The notes below the pieces were generated by a model. It saw nothing but the letters and a program-made list of their open reading frames with translations. It was not told the origin of the DNA and searched no databases. A program made the position numbers and the translations under genes. Shown piece by piece: positions 19,904-27,633 of a stretch of 64,000 nt of DNA (positions within the stretch are counted from its first letter, which is position 1; each line of letters begins with the position of its first letter). Location of the stretch: contig NZ_CP011509.1 in assembly GCF_001027285.1 (NCBI RefSeq), positions 2,240,501 through 2,304,500 of the forward strand, given 5' to 3'. This stretch comes from Archangium gephyra. GTDB taxonomy: Bacteria > Myxococcota > Myxococcia > Myxococcales > Myxococcaceae.

Positions 19904-20098
19904 ATGGTTCCAGGGGGTAGCGTGTCCTCACTCCTCGCCGTTATTCAGCTCGGTCGCTCCGTGGCTGGACGCTGGCTTTCCTTGATTCCGCTCTTGCTCC
20001 TCGTGTCGTGTGCCGCTCCCTCCGCGCTTTGGCCTGACCTCGTGCTCGAGGGCTTCGACGTCTCTCCTGGCCCGTCCAGCGGTGGTGTCCCGGCTTGA
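19904..20098 (+). CDS. Short lipoprotein or remnant, about 64 aa
   Basis: Encodes a hydrophobic export signal with a lipobox-like VSCA (LSLIPLLLLVSCAAPS) and then only about 30 residues before the stop. Possible starts are ATG 19904 or GTG 19961; no strong ribosome site marks either. It lies 16 nt after the hybrid kinase and just before a DUF3396-type immunity gene. Such immunity genes usually follow a toxin, so this may be the surviving 5' end of a deleted toxin lipoprotein. It could also be a chance ORF. Confidence 0.35.
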   Translation: MVPGGSVSSLLAVIQLGRSVAGRWLSLIPLLLLVSCAAPSALWPDLVLEGFDVSPGPSSGGVPA

Positions 20099-20156
20099 GC
20101 ATGGAATGCCAGCCTGCGGTTGTGACTCCTCAGCTGGGCGTGACTCGCCTGCCGCC

Positions 20157-21176
20157 ATGATGCACCGCTACCCCCGAATCCGTCCCGTGGGCGTTCCTCC
20201 CGTGGACGGCACGTGCGACGAGGAGTTGCTCGCCCGTGAGGTCGTCCGGCTCGCTTTCTATCTGCCGTATGATCATCCGGACATCGCCCCGGGCGTCAGC
20301 CTTGCCCTGGACAGCTACCTGCAGGCCGTGGGGGAAGGTTCCGCGACCCTCCATGAGTCTTTCGTCGACGACGATGAGGGGGCGCCACTTTCACCGGAAC
20401 GTTGGAAGGCGGTCCGCCAGCGTCTCCGGCCCGAGCGGCATTGGCGCTTCGCCGAGGACTACAGCGAGTCCTACGCGAATCGCGTGGAGAAGAGACGCTA
20501 TGAGACGCAGCTCTTCCTCGATGGCGGCAGCACTCGGAATGGCTACAGCTTCCGGTATCGCTCGCGCATCCCATGGCGGGAGCCTGCTTCGAACAAGGTG
20601 AGTCTGCTGACGGCGACCGTTCCCACCGAGTACCTGGTGGCCCATGGGCCCGCCCGCGTGGCCGGGCTCGCTCGCACGATGGCTTCCCAGCTTCGATTCG
20701 CCACGGGGCATGCGGGCCTCGCCCTTCAACTCTACTGGCCCTTGCGGTCCACGAATGACTCCCTTCGTGCCGCGGCTTTCCGGTATCCAGGCATCGATCT
20801 GCGCCCGGCCTGGCTTTGGGAAGAGGACGTGGGCCTCCACGTGGATGGCGTCCACTGGCTGAACTTCTTCGCTCCGCCCGTGCTCGAGACGCTGGGTGGA
20901 GCGCAGGGTCTCCGGGAACGGCTCCGTTCCGAAAGCACACGTGTGGAGACGCTCGCGGAGGACCGCGTGCTCGTCGCATTGGGGGAATGGCCCGAGTCGG
21001 GCGACCTGGCGCAAGGGCTGACCCTGCCGGCCTACCGGGAGCTCGCACACGTCCTCGGGCCACGGCTCGAACCCCTGGAGCGGTCATCTCCCAACACCTG
21101 GATGGCCGCCGGGAACTCCTTCATGGGCTTCACGGAGGACGAGGCCCTGCGCTGGTGGCGCCGCTTCCTCGACTGA
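20157..21176 (+). CDS. DUF3396-type (type VI) immunity family protein, 339 aa
   Basis: Resembles the DUF3396 family, called type VI immunity proteins and common in multiple copies in myxobacteria, where they are expected to neutralise a cognate effector. Visible family-like elements: REVVRLAFYLPYDHPDIAPG near the N-terminus, ALDSYLQAVG, LQLYWPLRSTNDSLRAAAFRY, and the C-terminal NSFMGFTEDEALRWWRRFLD. ATG 20157 is chosen as the likely start, but ATG 20106 in the same frame is equally possible and neither has a clear Shine-Dalgarno. No toxin gene of normal size sits next to it, so it looks orphaned. Soluble, no membrane segment. Confidence 0.65.
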   Translation: MMHRYPRIRPVGVPPVDGTCDEELLAREVVRLAFYLPYDHPDIAPGVSLALDSYLQAVGEGSATLHESFVDDDEGAPLSPERWKAVRQRLRPERHWRFAEDYSESYANRVEKRRYETQLFLDGGSTRNGYSFRYRSRIPWREPASNKVSLLTATVPTEYLVAHGPARVAGLARTMASQLRFATGHAGLALQLYWPLRSTNDSLRAAAFRYPGIDLRPAWLWEEDVGLHVDGVHWLNFFAPPVLETLGGAQGLRERLRSESTRVETLAEDRVLVALGEWPESGDLAQGLTLPAYRELAHVLGPRLEPLERSSPNTWMAAGNSFMGFTEDEALRWWRRFLD

Positions 21177-21183
21177 GCGCGAA

Positions 21184-21729
21184 TCAGGGCGAGGGCGGGC
21201 TCTCGGGTCTGCCCTCGCCGAGGAAGCGGGCCCGGAGGGTGCGCACCACTTCCGCGTCCCAGCGCGTGGAGAGCAGCTCCACCGCGGTGCGCCGGTAGCG
21301 CAGCGCGCACGCGAGGCACACCAGCGTGGCCGCCAGTCCGATGACGCTGTTCTGCCAGGAGGCCAGGTCCCACTGGCCGTCCCAGAACCACTCGCGCAGG
21401 CTGGTGGGCCAGAAGTACCAGATGGGCCAGCCCGGGCCGCTGCCCGCCAGGTCACACAGCAGGTGGAGGTGGAAGGCCAGCAGCGCCAGCAGCCCCACCT
21501 GGAGCCGCTGCCGGGCCAGCGCCACGCACACCCCCGCCGTCACCAGCGCTCCCACGTACCCGTGGAAGATGAGGTGGTGGTAGCGCGCGTACAGCTCGCC
21601 CCCGCCGAGAATCGTCAGCCCGTCCAGGTCCGGCGCCAGCCCCGCGCACACGACGAGCACCCGGTCCCTCCGCGCCTCCAGGCGCTGTGTCACCAACCAG
21701 GACAGCTCGGCGTGGACGATGGGATTCAT
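21184..21729 (-). CDS. YdjM-like membrane-bound metal-dependent hydrolase family protein, 181 aa
   Basis: Small integral membrane protein. The N-terminus has the polar residues typical of the family (MNPIVHAELSW, LAPDLDG, YHHLIFHGYVGAL), a possible metal-binding set of His and Asp. About four hydrophobic segments follow (roughly residues 58-75, 80-100, 125-145 and the one containing YHHLIFH). The charged C-terminus is probably cytoplasmic. Enzyme activity of this family is not firmly known. It is divergent from the acyl-CoA synthetase gene; the 84-bp gap 21730-21813 must serve both. No clear ribosome site. Confidence 0.65.
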   Translation of the reverse strand: MNPIVHAELSWLVTQRLEARRDRVLVVCAGLAPDLDGLTILGGGELYARYHHLIFHGYVGALVTAGVCVALARQRLQVGLLALLAFHLHLLCDLAGSGPGWPIWYFWPTSLREWFWDGQWDLASWQNSVIGLAATLVCLACALRYRRTAVELLSTRWDAEVVRTLRARFLGEGRPESPPSP

Positions 21730-21813
21730 TCGGACATTCTGGCGCCGCGAGCCCGTGATTTGCCAGCCCGGGCCGTGGCAGGCTCACCGCGTCCTTCACT
21801 CCAGGAGCGAGTC

Positions 21814-23466
21814 ATGTCCACACCCTCTCCGCGCAACATGACCGACTACGAGGCCACCCACCGGGCCTTCCAGTGGGAGCGCCCCGAGTACTTCAACTTC
21901 GCCACCGACTTCGTCGACCGCTGGGCCTCCGAGCGCCCCGATGCGCCCGCGCTGCAGTGGAGTGACGAGGCCGGACACGCGCAGCTCTTCACGTGGAAGG
22001 ACGTGAAGCAGCGCTCGCTGCACGCCGCCCAATTCCTCACCAGCCAGGGCCTGCACAAGGGCGACCGCGTCTTCGTGATGATGCCGCGCATCCCGGAGTG
22101 GTGGTTCCTCGTGCTGGGCTGCATCCGGGCGGGCATCGTCTTCATGCCCGGCACGCCCATGCTCACCGCCAAGGACATCCGCTACCGGCTGCTGGCCGCG
22201 GATGCCAACGGCGTCATCGCCGACTCGAGCTGTCTGGACAGGTTCCAGGGCATGGCGGGCACCGGCCGCGTGGAGACGTGGGTGGCCGTGGGCAACGCGC
22301 CCTCTCCCTGGGTGACCTACGCGCCGGGCTCCGCGGGCACGGGCCAGCACGGCGGAAGCTTCGAGCGCACGCGGGCGGACGACCCGATGCTCATCTATTT
22401 CACCTCGGGCACCACCGGCATGCCCAAGATGGTGCAGCACACGCAGGCCAGCTACGGCCTGGGGCATCAAATCACCGGCCGCTACTGGCTGGACCTGACA
22501 CCCGAGGACCGGCACCTGACGCTGTCGGACACCGGCTGGGCCAAGTGCGCGTGGGGCAAGCTGTTCGGCCCGTGGAGCCAGGGCGCGTGCAACGTGGTGT
22601 ACGACTTCCGGGGACGCTTCGACGCGGCACGCATCCTCCGGTTGCTCGAGCGGCAGCGGGTGACGACGTTCTGCGCGCCGCCCACGGCGTGGCGGGCCCT
22701 CGTGCTGCAGGACCTGTCGCAGTACGACCTGTCCTCCATCCGGCATGCGCTGAGCGCGGGCGAGCCGCTCAACCCCGAGGTCATCGACACGTGGAAGCAG
22801 GCCACCGGGCTGCACATCCGCGAGGGCTACGGGCAGACGGAGTCCGTGGTGCTGGTGGGCATGTTCCCCGCGCTGACGCCGAAGCCAGGCTCCATGGGCA
22901 AGCCGTCTCCGGGCTTCGACGTGTCCGTCATCGACGGCGAGGGCAAGGAAGTCCCCACGGGCCAGGAGGGAGACATCGCCGTGAGGGTGAAGCCGGTGCC
23001 GCCGGTGGGCCTCTTCACGGGCTACCTCAATGACGACTCGGCGAACCTGGCGGCCTTCCGGGGCGACTGGTACGTGACGGGAGACCGGGCGGTGAAGGAC
23101 GCGGACGGCTACCTCTGGTTCGTGGGGCGCAGTGACGACGTCATCAAGACGTCCGGCTACCGCGTGGGCCCCTTCGAGGTGGAGTCGGCGCTGCTGGAGC
23201 ATGCGGCGGTGGCGGAGTCCGCGGTGGTGGGCGTCCCGGACGAGCGCATCGGCCAGCGCATCAAGGCGTACGTGGTGCTGGCGCCGGGGTTCACCGGCTC
23301 GCAGAAGCTCGCCGAGGAGCTTCAGGAGTACGTGAAGAAGACGACGGCCCCGTACAAGTACCCGCGGGAGATCGAGTTCGTCACGGAGCTGCCCAAGACG
23401 GTGAGCGGGAAGATCCGCCGCACGGAGCTGCGGTCCATGGCGCAGCAGCCCACTCGGAAGGACTGA
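21814..23466 (+). CDS. Acyl-CoA synthetase, medium-chain (ACSM)-like, 550 aa
   Basis: Adenylate-forming ligase that activates a carboxylic acid to its CoA thioester via an acyl-AMP. Motifs: P-loop-like YFTSGTTGMPKMVQHTQ, EGYGQTES, YVTGDRAVKDADGYLWFVGR, RSDDVIKTSGYRVGPFEVE, and the C-terminal catalytic lysine motif PKTVSGKIRRTELR. The spacing and the LSDTGWAKCAWGKLFGPW segment fit the medium-chain/butyrate-type ACSM family, not the FAAL group. ATG 21814 follows AGGAG (8 nt upstream), so the longer upstream frame is discarded. Single gene, ended by a strong hairpin at 23489. Confidence 0.93.
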   Translation: MSTPSPRNMTDYEATHRAFQWERPEYFNFATDFVDRWASERPDAPALQWSDEAGHAQLFTWKDVKQRSLHAAQFLTSQGLHKGDRVFVMMPRIPEWWFLVLGCIRAGIVFMPGTPMLTAKDIRYRLLAADANGVIADSSCLDRFQGMAGTGRVETWVAVGNAPSPWVTYAPGSAGTGQHGGSFERTRADDPMLIYFTSGTTGMPKMVQHTQASYGLGHQITGRYWLDLTPEDRHLTLSDTGWAKCAWGKLFGPWSQGACNVVYDFRGRFDAARILRLLERQRVTTFCAPPTAWRALVLQDLSQYDLSSIRHALSAGEPLNPEVIDTWKQATGLHIREGYGQTESVVLVGMFPALTPKPGSMGKPSPGFDVSVIDGEGKEVPTGQEGDIAVRVKPVPPVGLFTGYLNDDSANLAAFRGDWYVTGDRAVKDADGYLWFVGRSDDVIKTSGYRVGPFEVESALLEHAAVAESAVVGVPDERIGQRIKAYVVLAPGFTGSQKLAEELQEYVKKTTAPYKYPREIEFVTELPKTVSGKIRRTELRSMAQQPTRKD

Positions 23467-23488
23467 GCCTCCTTCCGGACGCGTGCGG

Positions 23489-23519
23489 AGGCCCGCGGGC
23501 AGGGGATGCCCGCGGGCCT
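23489..23519 (+). terminator. Strong bidirectional hairpin between convergent genes
   Basis: Perfect 13-bp inverted repeat (AGGCCCGCGGGCA / TGCCCGCGGGCCT) with a 5-nt loop, 23 nt after the acyl-CoA synthetase stop and 16 nt from the stop of the convergent lipoprotein gene. Followed by CTTCG and no T-run; probably works for both directions. Confidence 0.75.
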
Positions 23520-23534
23520 TCGTGGCTTCAGGGG

Positions 23535-24422
23535 TTACTGGAACGTGCCGACGTGGGCGGCGATCGTCTTGGTCTGCTCGACGGCCGAGGAGAAGCCCAC
23601 GCCCACGAAGACGTTGGCGTCGTTGGTGTTGAGGTACGTGGCGTTGACGGAGCCGTAGGGGTTGACGCCCGCGTTGAGCTGATAGACCGGGCCCGTCATG
23701 CGCACGCCCGAGGCGGTCAGCTCGACGCGGCGGTAGTAGACGATGAGGGTGCGCAGGTCATGCGTGCCCTGCTGGCCGGCGGCCACGCCCACCACGGCGT
23801 ACCCATCCGGCACGGAGGCCCACGCCTCGAGCGTCCCGTAGGGGTTGCTGCCCGAGCGGGCGATGTAGCGCCCACCCAGCGTGCCGTCGGCGTTGGGCTG
23901 GCGGTACTCGACGTGCAGCGTCTCGTAGTTGCTGTCCGAGACGATGCGCGCGCCGATGCCCGTCACCACCTGGCGGTTGCAGCTGGTGCCCGCCAGCGAG
24001 TTCACCTCGAGCGACGCGGACGGCTCACGGCCCACGCGGACGGTGGTGGACGAGTTGATCGGCCCGGGCGCGCAGTAGCACCACGCCGCGGGGTTGGTCC
24101 GGTCGCACGGCTCGCAGCCCCAGTCATAGACGGGGTCGCAGACGGGCTCGTCGCAGTACGGGTAGCGCGGGTCGTCGATCGGGCAGTTGTCGACGGGCAC
24201 GCAGTACGGGTCGTCGATCGGGCACACCTTGACCACCGCGCTCTGTACCGAGCTCGACGGCTCGGCCACGTCCACGAACTTCGCGTCCGTGGGGTAGTTG
24301 ATCGCCACGGGCTCGCCGGTGGCGGAGTCGATGATGGACGTGGCCTCATCCGTCGCACCACAGGCGGCGAGCAGGGGGACCACGGCGGAGGCAACCACGA
24401 GCAGCATCTTCTTGAACGTCAT
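23535..24422 (-). CDS. Cys-rich lipoprotein, 295 aa, function unknown
   Basis: Exported lipoprotein: signal MTFKKMLLVVASAVVPLLAA followed by the lipobox cysteine (LAAC, residue 21). A Cys/Asp/Pro-rich segment at about 65-120 contains three related units (CPIDDPYC, CPIDDPRYPYC, CDPVYDWGCEPC) that may form disulfides. The C-terminal half (about 140-295) is a repeated beta-rich fold with paired motifs (GSNPYGTLEAW / GVNPYGSVNATY; VVTGIGARI / VFVGVGFSS), suggesting an internally duplicated beta-prism-like domain. GGAG lies 6 nt before the ATG. I do not recognise a named family. Confidence 0.75.
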   Translation of the reverse strand: MTFKKMLLVVASAVVPLLAACGATDEATSIIDSATGEPVAINYPTDAKFVDVAEPSSSVQSAVVKVCPIDDPYCVPVDNCPIDDPRYPYCDEPVCDPVYDWGCEPCDRTNPAAWCYCAPGPINSSTTVRVGREPSASLEVNSLAGTSCNRQVVTGIGARIVSDSNYETLHVEYRQPNADGTLGGRYIARSGSNPYGTLEAWASVPDGYAVVGVAAGQQGTHDLRTLIVYYRRVELTASGVRMTGPVYQLNAGVNPYGSVNATYLNTNDANVFVGVGFSSAVEQTKTIAAHVGTFQ

Positions 24423-24621
24423 CTCATTCTCCAGGCAAGAGGAGGCCCCTCGTCCGCCGGAGGGCGGAGCGCTGGGGGATTCCGACGGTGTGGGTGATTC
24501 AGCTGAGCGCCGTTGCCGCTTCGCTGCTGCCGGCCGGCCTCATCCTGGAAACGAAAAAGGCGGGAAAATGTCGCAAGGACCGGTGACGGATTTTCTCCGG
24601 CCCCTCGTCCCGGAAATGGGA

Positions 24622-24654
24622 ACGGGCTGGAGACCCCGAGGATCCCCAGCCCGT
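24622..24654 (-). terminator. Candidate terminator of the carbon-uptake operon
   Basis: Inverted repeat ACGGGCTGG / CCAGCCCGT (9 bp, 15-nt loop), 39 nt beyond the stop of the last operon gene. No T-run, so moderate support only. Confidence 0.35.
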
Positions 24655-24692
24655 CATGGTTGCTTCCTGGGCCCTCGCGGGAGGGCGCCTTC

Positions 24693-26213
24693 TCAGTGGG
24701 ACGCGATGGCCGGACCGTGAGCCCCGGCCTCGGCGTGCTCCGCGGCCGCCGGTCCCGCCAGGGCCGACACCTCGTGCTCCCGCAGGCGCATCAGCGGCCC
24801 GGGGAACAGCCCGCCCAGGAAGGCCAGCACGCAGAGGGCCAGCGCGGCGATCCGCTCGCGGGGGAGGAGATCCTCCACCGTGTCGAGCACGGACGCATGG
24901 CCGTGGGCCGGCGCTCCGAGGAAGGTGCGCTGGAAGGCGCGCAGGAAGGTGATGCCGTTGATGGCGGTGGTGAGCAGCAGCGGGAGCGCCACCAGCGGGT
25001 GGGTGCCGAGGATGCCGTGGAGCAGCAGGTCCTCGCCCACGAAGCTCAGCGTGCCCGGGAAGCCCAGGCTGGCGATGCCCAGCAGGAAGAAGAGGGCCGC
25101 CATCCTCGGGCCGCGGCGCACCAGGCCGCCCAGCCGCGTCATGTCCGTGGTGCCGGTGCGCACCTCGATGGCCCGCACCACCAGCATCAGCCCCGTGAGT
25201 GGCACCGCCGCGGCCACGCTCTGCAGCAGCGCCCCGGCGAGGCTCTCGGTGTTGCGCTCCGCGAGTCCCGCGAGCATCAGCCCCGACTGGCTCACCAGCA
25301 GGAAGCCCACCGTGCGGCGCAGGTCCACCTGGGACAGCGCCAGCACCGCGCCGTAGAAGGCGCAGAAGAGGCCCACGCCCTCGAGCAGCGGACTGAAGGC
25401 CGTCCACGCCTCCGGCAGCAGCGGCATCACCACCCGCACCAGCAGGTACAGCCCCGTGTGGGCGTTCACCATCAGCAGCCCCACGCCGAAGGGGCCCCGC
25501 GCCAGCAGCACGGGCAGCCACGAGTGGAAGGGCACCACCGCCATCCGGAAGGCCACCGCCAGCACCATCAGCGCCAGGATGGCCGTCTGCCGCGGAGCGG
25601 GAATGCCGCGCGCGAGCAGCTCGGACAGGCCCAGCGGGGCCTCGGCGCCGGACTGCCAGCCCGGCAGCCCCAGCAGCACCACCGCCGCCAGCAGCGGCAG
25701 CGAGCCCGCCAGCAGGTAGATGCGGAAGGTGCGCAGCGCCCGCGCTTCCCGCTGGGCCTTGGCCCGGCGGGAGATGAGCACCTCCGCCGGCAGCAGCATG
25801 GCCACCCAGAAGACGAGCATCAGCCCCACGTCCTGCACGCAGAAGAAGGCGAGCGCGGCGCTCTCGGTGAGCAGCAGGGCCCGGAGGGTCGCCAGGTCCA
25901 GCATCTGCCGCGGACCGGCCCCCACCTGCCCCAGGGTGAGCAGCGCGGTGAGCAGCAGCGCCACCACGCTCATCCCGTTCACCTCCAGCCGCAGGCTCAG
26001 CCCCAGCACCTGGCCCTCGGACGCCATCATCCGCGCCCCCGCGCTGTTCTGGACGAGCACCAGCACGCCCAACGCCAGCACCAGCGTCAGCGACGCCACC
26101 GTCACCGCCACCCGGCGGGCGCGCTCCGGCGACACCACCCGCCCGAGCCCCGCCGCGCCCAGCGCCGGCAGCAGCACCATCATCGAGAGAAGAAGAAGGA
26201 CACTCGCTTGCAT
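24693..26213 (-). CDS. Second proton-antiporter-like (NuoM/MnhD-type) subunit of the carbon-uptake operon, 506 aa
   Basis: Polytopic inner-membrane protein of the Proton_antipo_M superfamily with about 13-14 hydrophobic helices. It retains FRMAVVPFHSWLPVLLARGP, but the Lys of the usual GKSA motif of such subunits is an Arg-containing FRMA, and GPTP-S is GPFGVG, so the proton path is altered. ATG 26213 directly follows the upstream gene's stop (TGA, 26215-26217), with CAGGAG about 9 nt upstream; the longer frame to 26261 would overlap that gene. Its position behind dabB suggests it is a third subunit of the transporter, perhaps adding another proton channel. This role is inference from context. 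Confidence 0.8.
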   Translation of the reverse strand: MQASVLLLLSMMVLLPALGAAGLGRVVSPERARRVAVTVASLTLVLALGVLVLVQNSAGARMMASEGQVLGLSLRLEVNGMSVVALLLTALLTLGQVGAGPRQMLDLATLRALLLTESAALAFFCVQDVGLMLVFWVAMLLPAEVLISRRAKAQREARALRTFRIYLLAGSLPLLAAVVLLGLPGWQSGAEAPLGLSELLARGIPAPRQTAILALMVLAVAFRMAVVPFHSWLPVLLARGPFGVGLLMVNAHTGLYLLVRVVMPLLPEAWTAFSPLLEGVGLFCAFYGAVLALSQVDLRRTVGFLLVSQSGLMLAGLAERNTESLAGALLQSVAAAVPLTGLMLVVRAIEVRTGTTDMTRLGGLVRRGPRMAALFFLLGIASLGFPGTLSFVGEDLLLHGILGTHPLVALPLLLTTAINGITFLRAFQRTFLGAPAHGHASVLDTVEDLLPRERIAALALCVLAFLGGLFPGPLMRLREHEVSALAGPAAAEHAEAGAHGPAIASH

Positions 26214-26214
26214 C

Positions 26215-27633
26215 TCACACCGCTCCTGTCGACTTGCCGTCCGACGGCTCGGTGGCCGCACGGTGCTCGGACTCCACCGGCCGGGTCTCCGCCGAACGCG
26301 GAGCCCAGCCGCTCACGACTCCCACCCACATCCGCTCCACCTTGTCGATCCACGCGCCAATCCACAGCAGCGGGCGCAGCGCCCACTGCTCGTGCAGCAC
26401 GTCCAGCGCGAAGCGCTCGAGCGCCAACCGGTAGAAGCGCTGCCGCAGGCTCTCCGGCAGCACGTGGTGGGCCACCGCCACCGCCGGCGGCTTCACGCCC
26501 TGGCTGGCCGCGTGCCGGGCCTGCACCTCGCGCAGCGCGGACGGGGCACGCAGCAGCTGCAGGCAGCGCAGGCAGGCGTGGGCCACCAGGTGCACCAGCG
26601 CCAGCCGGTACCACCCCAGGCCCACCTCGGCGAACATCAGGCCCACCTGGGTGAGCACCGCGTACGCCAGCGCGCTCTTCACGTCCGTCTGCACGCGCCA
26701 CACCAGCGTGGCGTGCAGCGCCGTCAGCAGGCCCACCGCCACCAGCACCGCGGAGGCCAGGGGCGCGCGCTGCAGCAGCGGCTCGGCACGCAGCAGCAGG
26801 TACAGGCCCGCGTGCACCGAGAGCGCTCCATAGAAGAGCGCGCTCGAGGGCGTCGGGCCCTCCATGGCCCGTGGCAGCCAGCTGCTGAAGGGCAGCTGTG
26901 CCGACTTGCCCATGGCCGCCAGCACCAGGCACAGGCCCAGCACCGTCGCCGGCCCCACGCCCATCACCACCGCCGGGCCCGGCCACGCCCACTCGCCCAG
27001 CGCCTCCACCCACTCCGCGCTCCCGGCGTAGTGGTGCAGCAACACCACCGCCAGCAGCAGGCCAATGTCACACAGCCGGTAGATGGTGAAGGCCTTCAGC
27101 CCCGCCCGCACCGGCGTTGTCCGCTCGTGGAAGAAGCCAATCAGCAGCGCCGAGGTGAGGCCCACCAGCTCCCAGCCCACGAAGAGCAGGTCGATGCTGC
27201 CCGCCTCCACCAGCAGCATCATCCCCGTGGCGAACAGCGCCAGCAGCAGGAAGAAGCGCGTGAAGCCCGGCTCGCGGTGCAGGTAGTTCACCGAGAAGCG
27301 GCCGATGAGCAGGCTGATGGCGCTCGACAGCACCATCATCGTCACCGACAGCCGGTCCACCAGGAAGGAGAGCTCGAAGGTGTACGTCCCCGTGGAGAAC
27401 CACGGGCCCACGTCCACCATCAACACGTCCTGGTGGTGTGTCAGCATGAAGAGCGCCGTCGCCAGCGAGCCGATCAGCGACAGTGACAGCGACCACAACA
27501 CGCACCCCGCCACCGTCCGCTCGCGCGGCGTGCGGTGCACCAGCGTCACGAGCCCCAGCCCCACGAAGGCCAGCAGGGGCCAGAACGGAACGGTGGTGGC
27601 GATTCCTCCCACCACGACGTCACTGAGCTGCAT
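26215..27633 (-). CDS. dabB: Inorganic carbon transporter subunit DabB (NuoL-like), 472 aa
   Basis: Membrane subunit that in DAB systems is thought to couple proton flow to CO2 hydration by DabA. Proton_antipo_M features: VEAGSIDLLFVGWELVGLTS, MGKSAQLPFSSWLPRAMEGP with the conserved Lys, TPSSALFYGALSVHAG, and about 12-13 helices. The C-terminal 110 residues are hydrophilic with a final amphipathic region (LRPLLWIGAWIDKVERM). AGGGAG is 9 nt upstream of the ATG. It overlaps the 3' end of the operon gene encoded just after it in the coordinates (dabA stops at 27620), but by homology dabA is transcribed before dabB: dabA ends 14 nt inside dabB's start, giving translational coupling. Confidence 0.85.
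   Translation of the reverse strand: MQLSDVVVGGIATTVPFWPLLAFVGLGLVTLVHRTPRERTVAGCVLWSLSLSLIGSLATALFMLTHHQDVLMVDVGPWFSTGTYTFELSFLVDRLSVTMMVLSSAISLLIGRFSVNYLHREPGFTRFFLLLALFATGMMLLVEAGSIDLLFVGWELVGLTSALLIGFFHERTTPVRAGLKAFTIYRLCDIGLLLAVVLLHHYAGSAEWVEALGEWAWPGPAVVMGVGPATVLGLCLVLAAMGKSAQLPFSSWLPRAMEGPTPSSALFYGALSVHAGLYLLLRAEPLLQRAPLASAVLVAVGLLTALHATLVWRVQTDVKSALAYAVLTQVGLMFAEVGLGWYRLALVHLVAHACLRCLQLLRAPSALREVQARHAASQGVKPPAVAVAHHVLPESLRQRFYRLALERFALDVLHEQWALRPLLWIGAWIDKVERMWVGVVSGWAPRSAETRPVESEHRAATEPSDGKSTGAV

Noticed and set aside
14389-19905. 1838-aa minus-strand open frame opposite the hybrid kinase
   Set aside because: Shadow of the HstK-like gene; composition rich in His, Gln, Arg and Leu with no domain signs.
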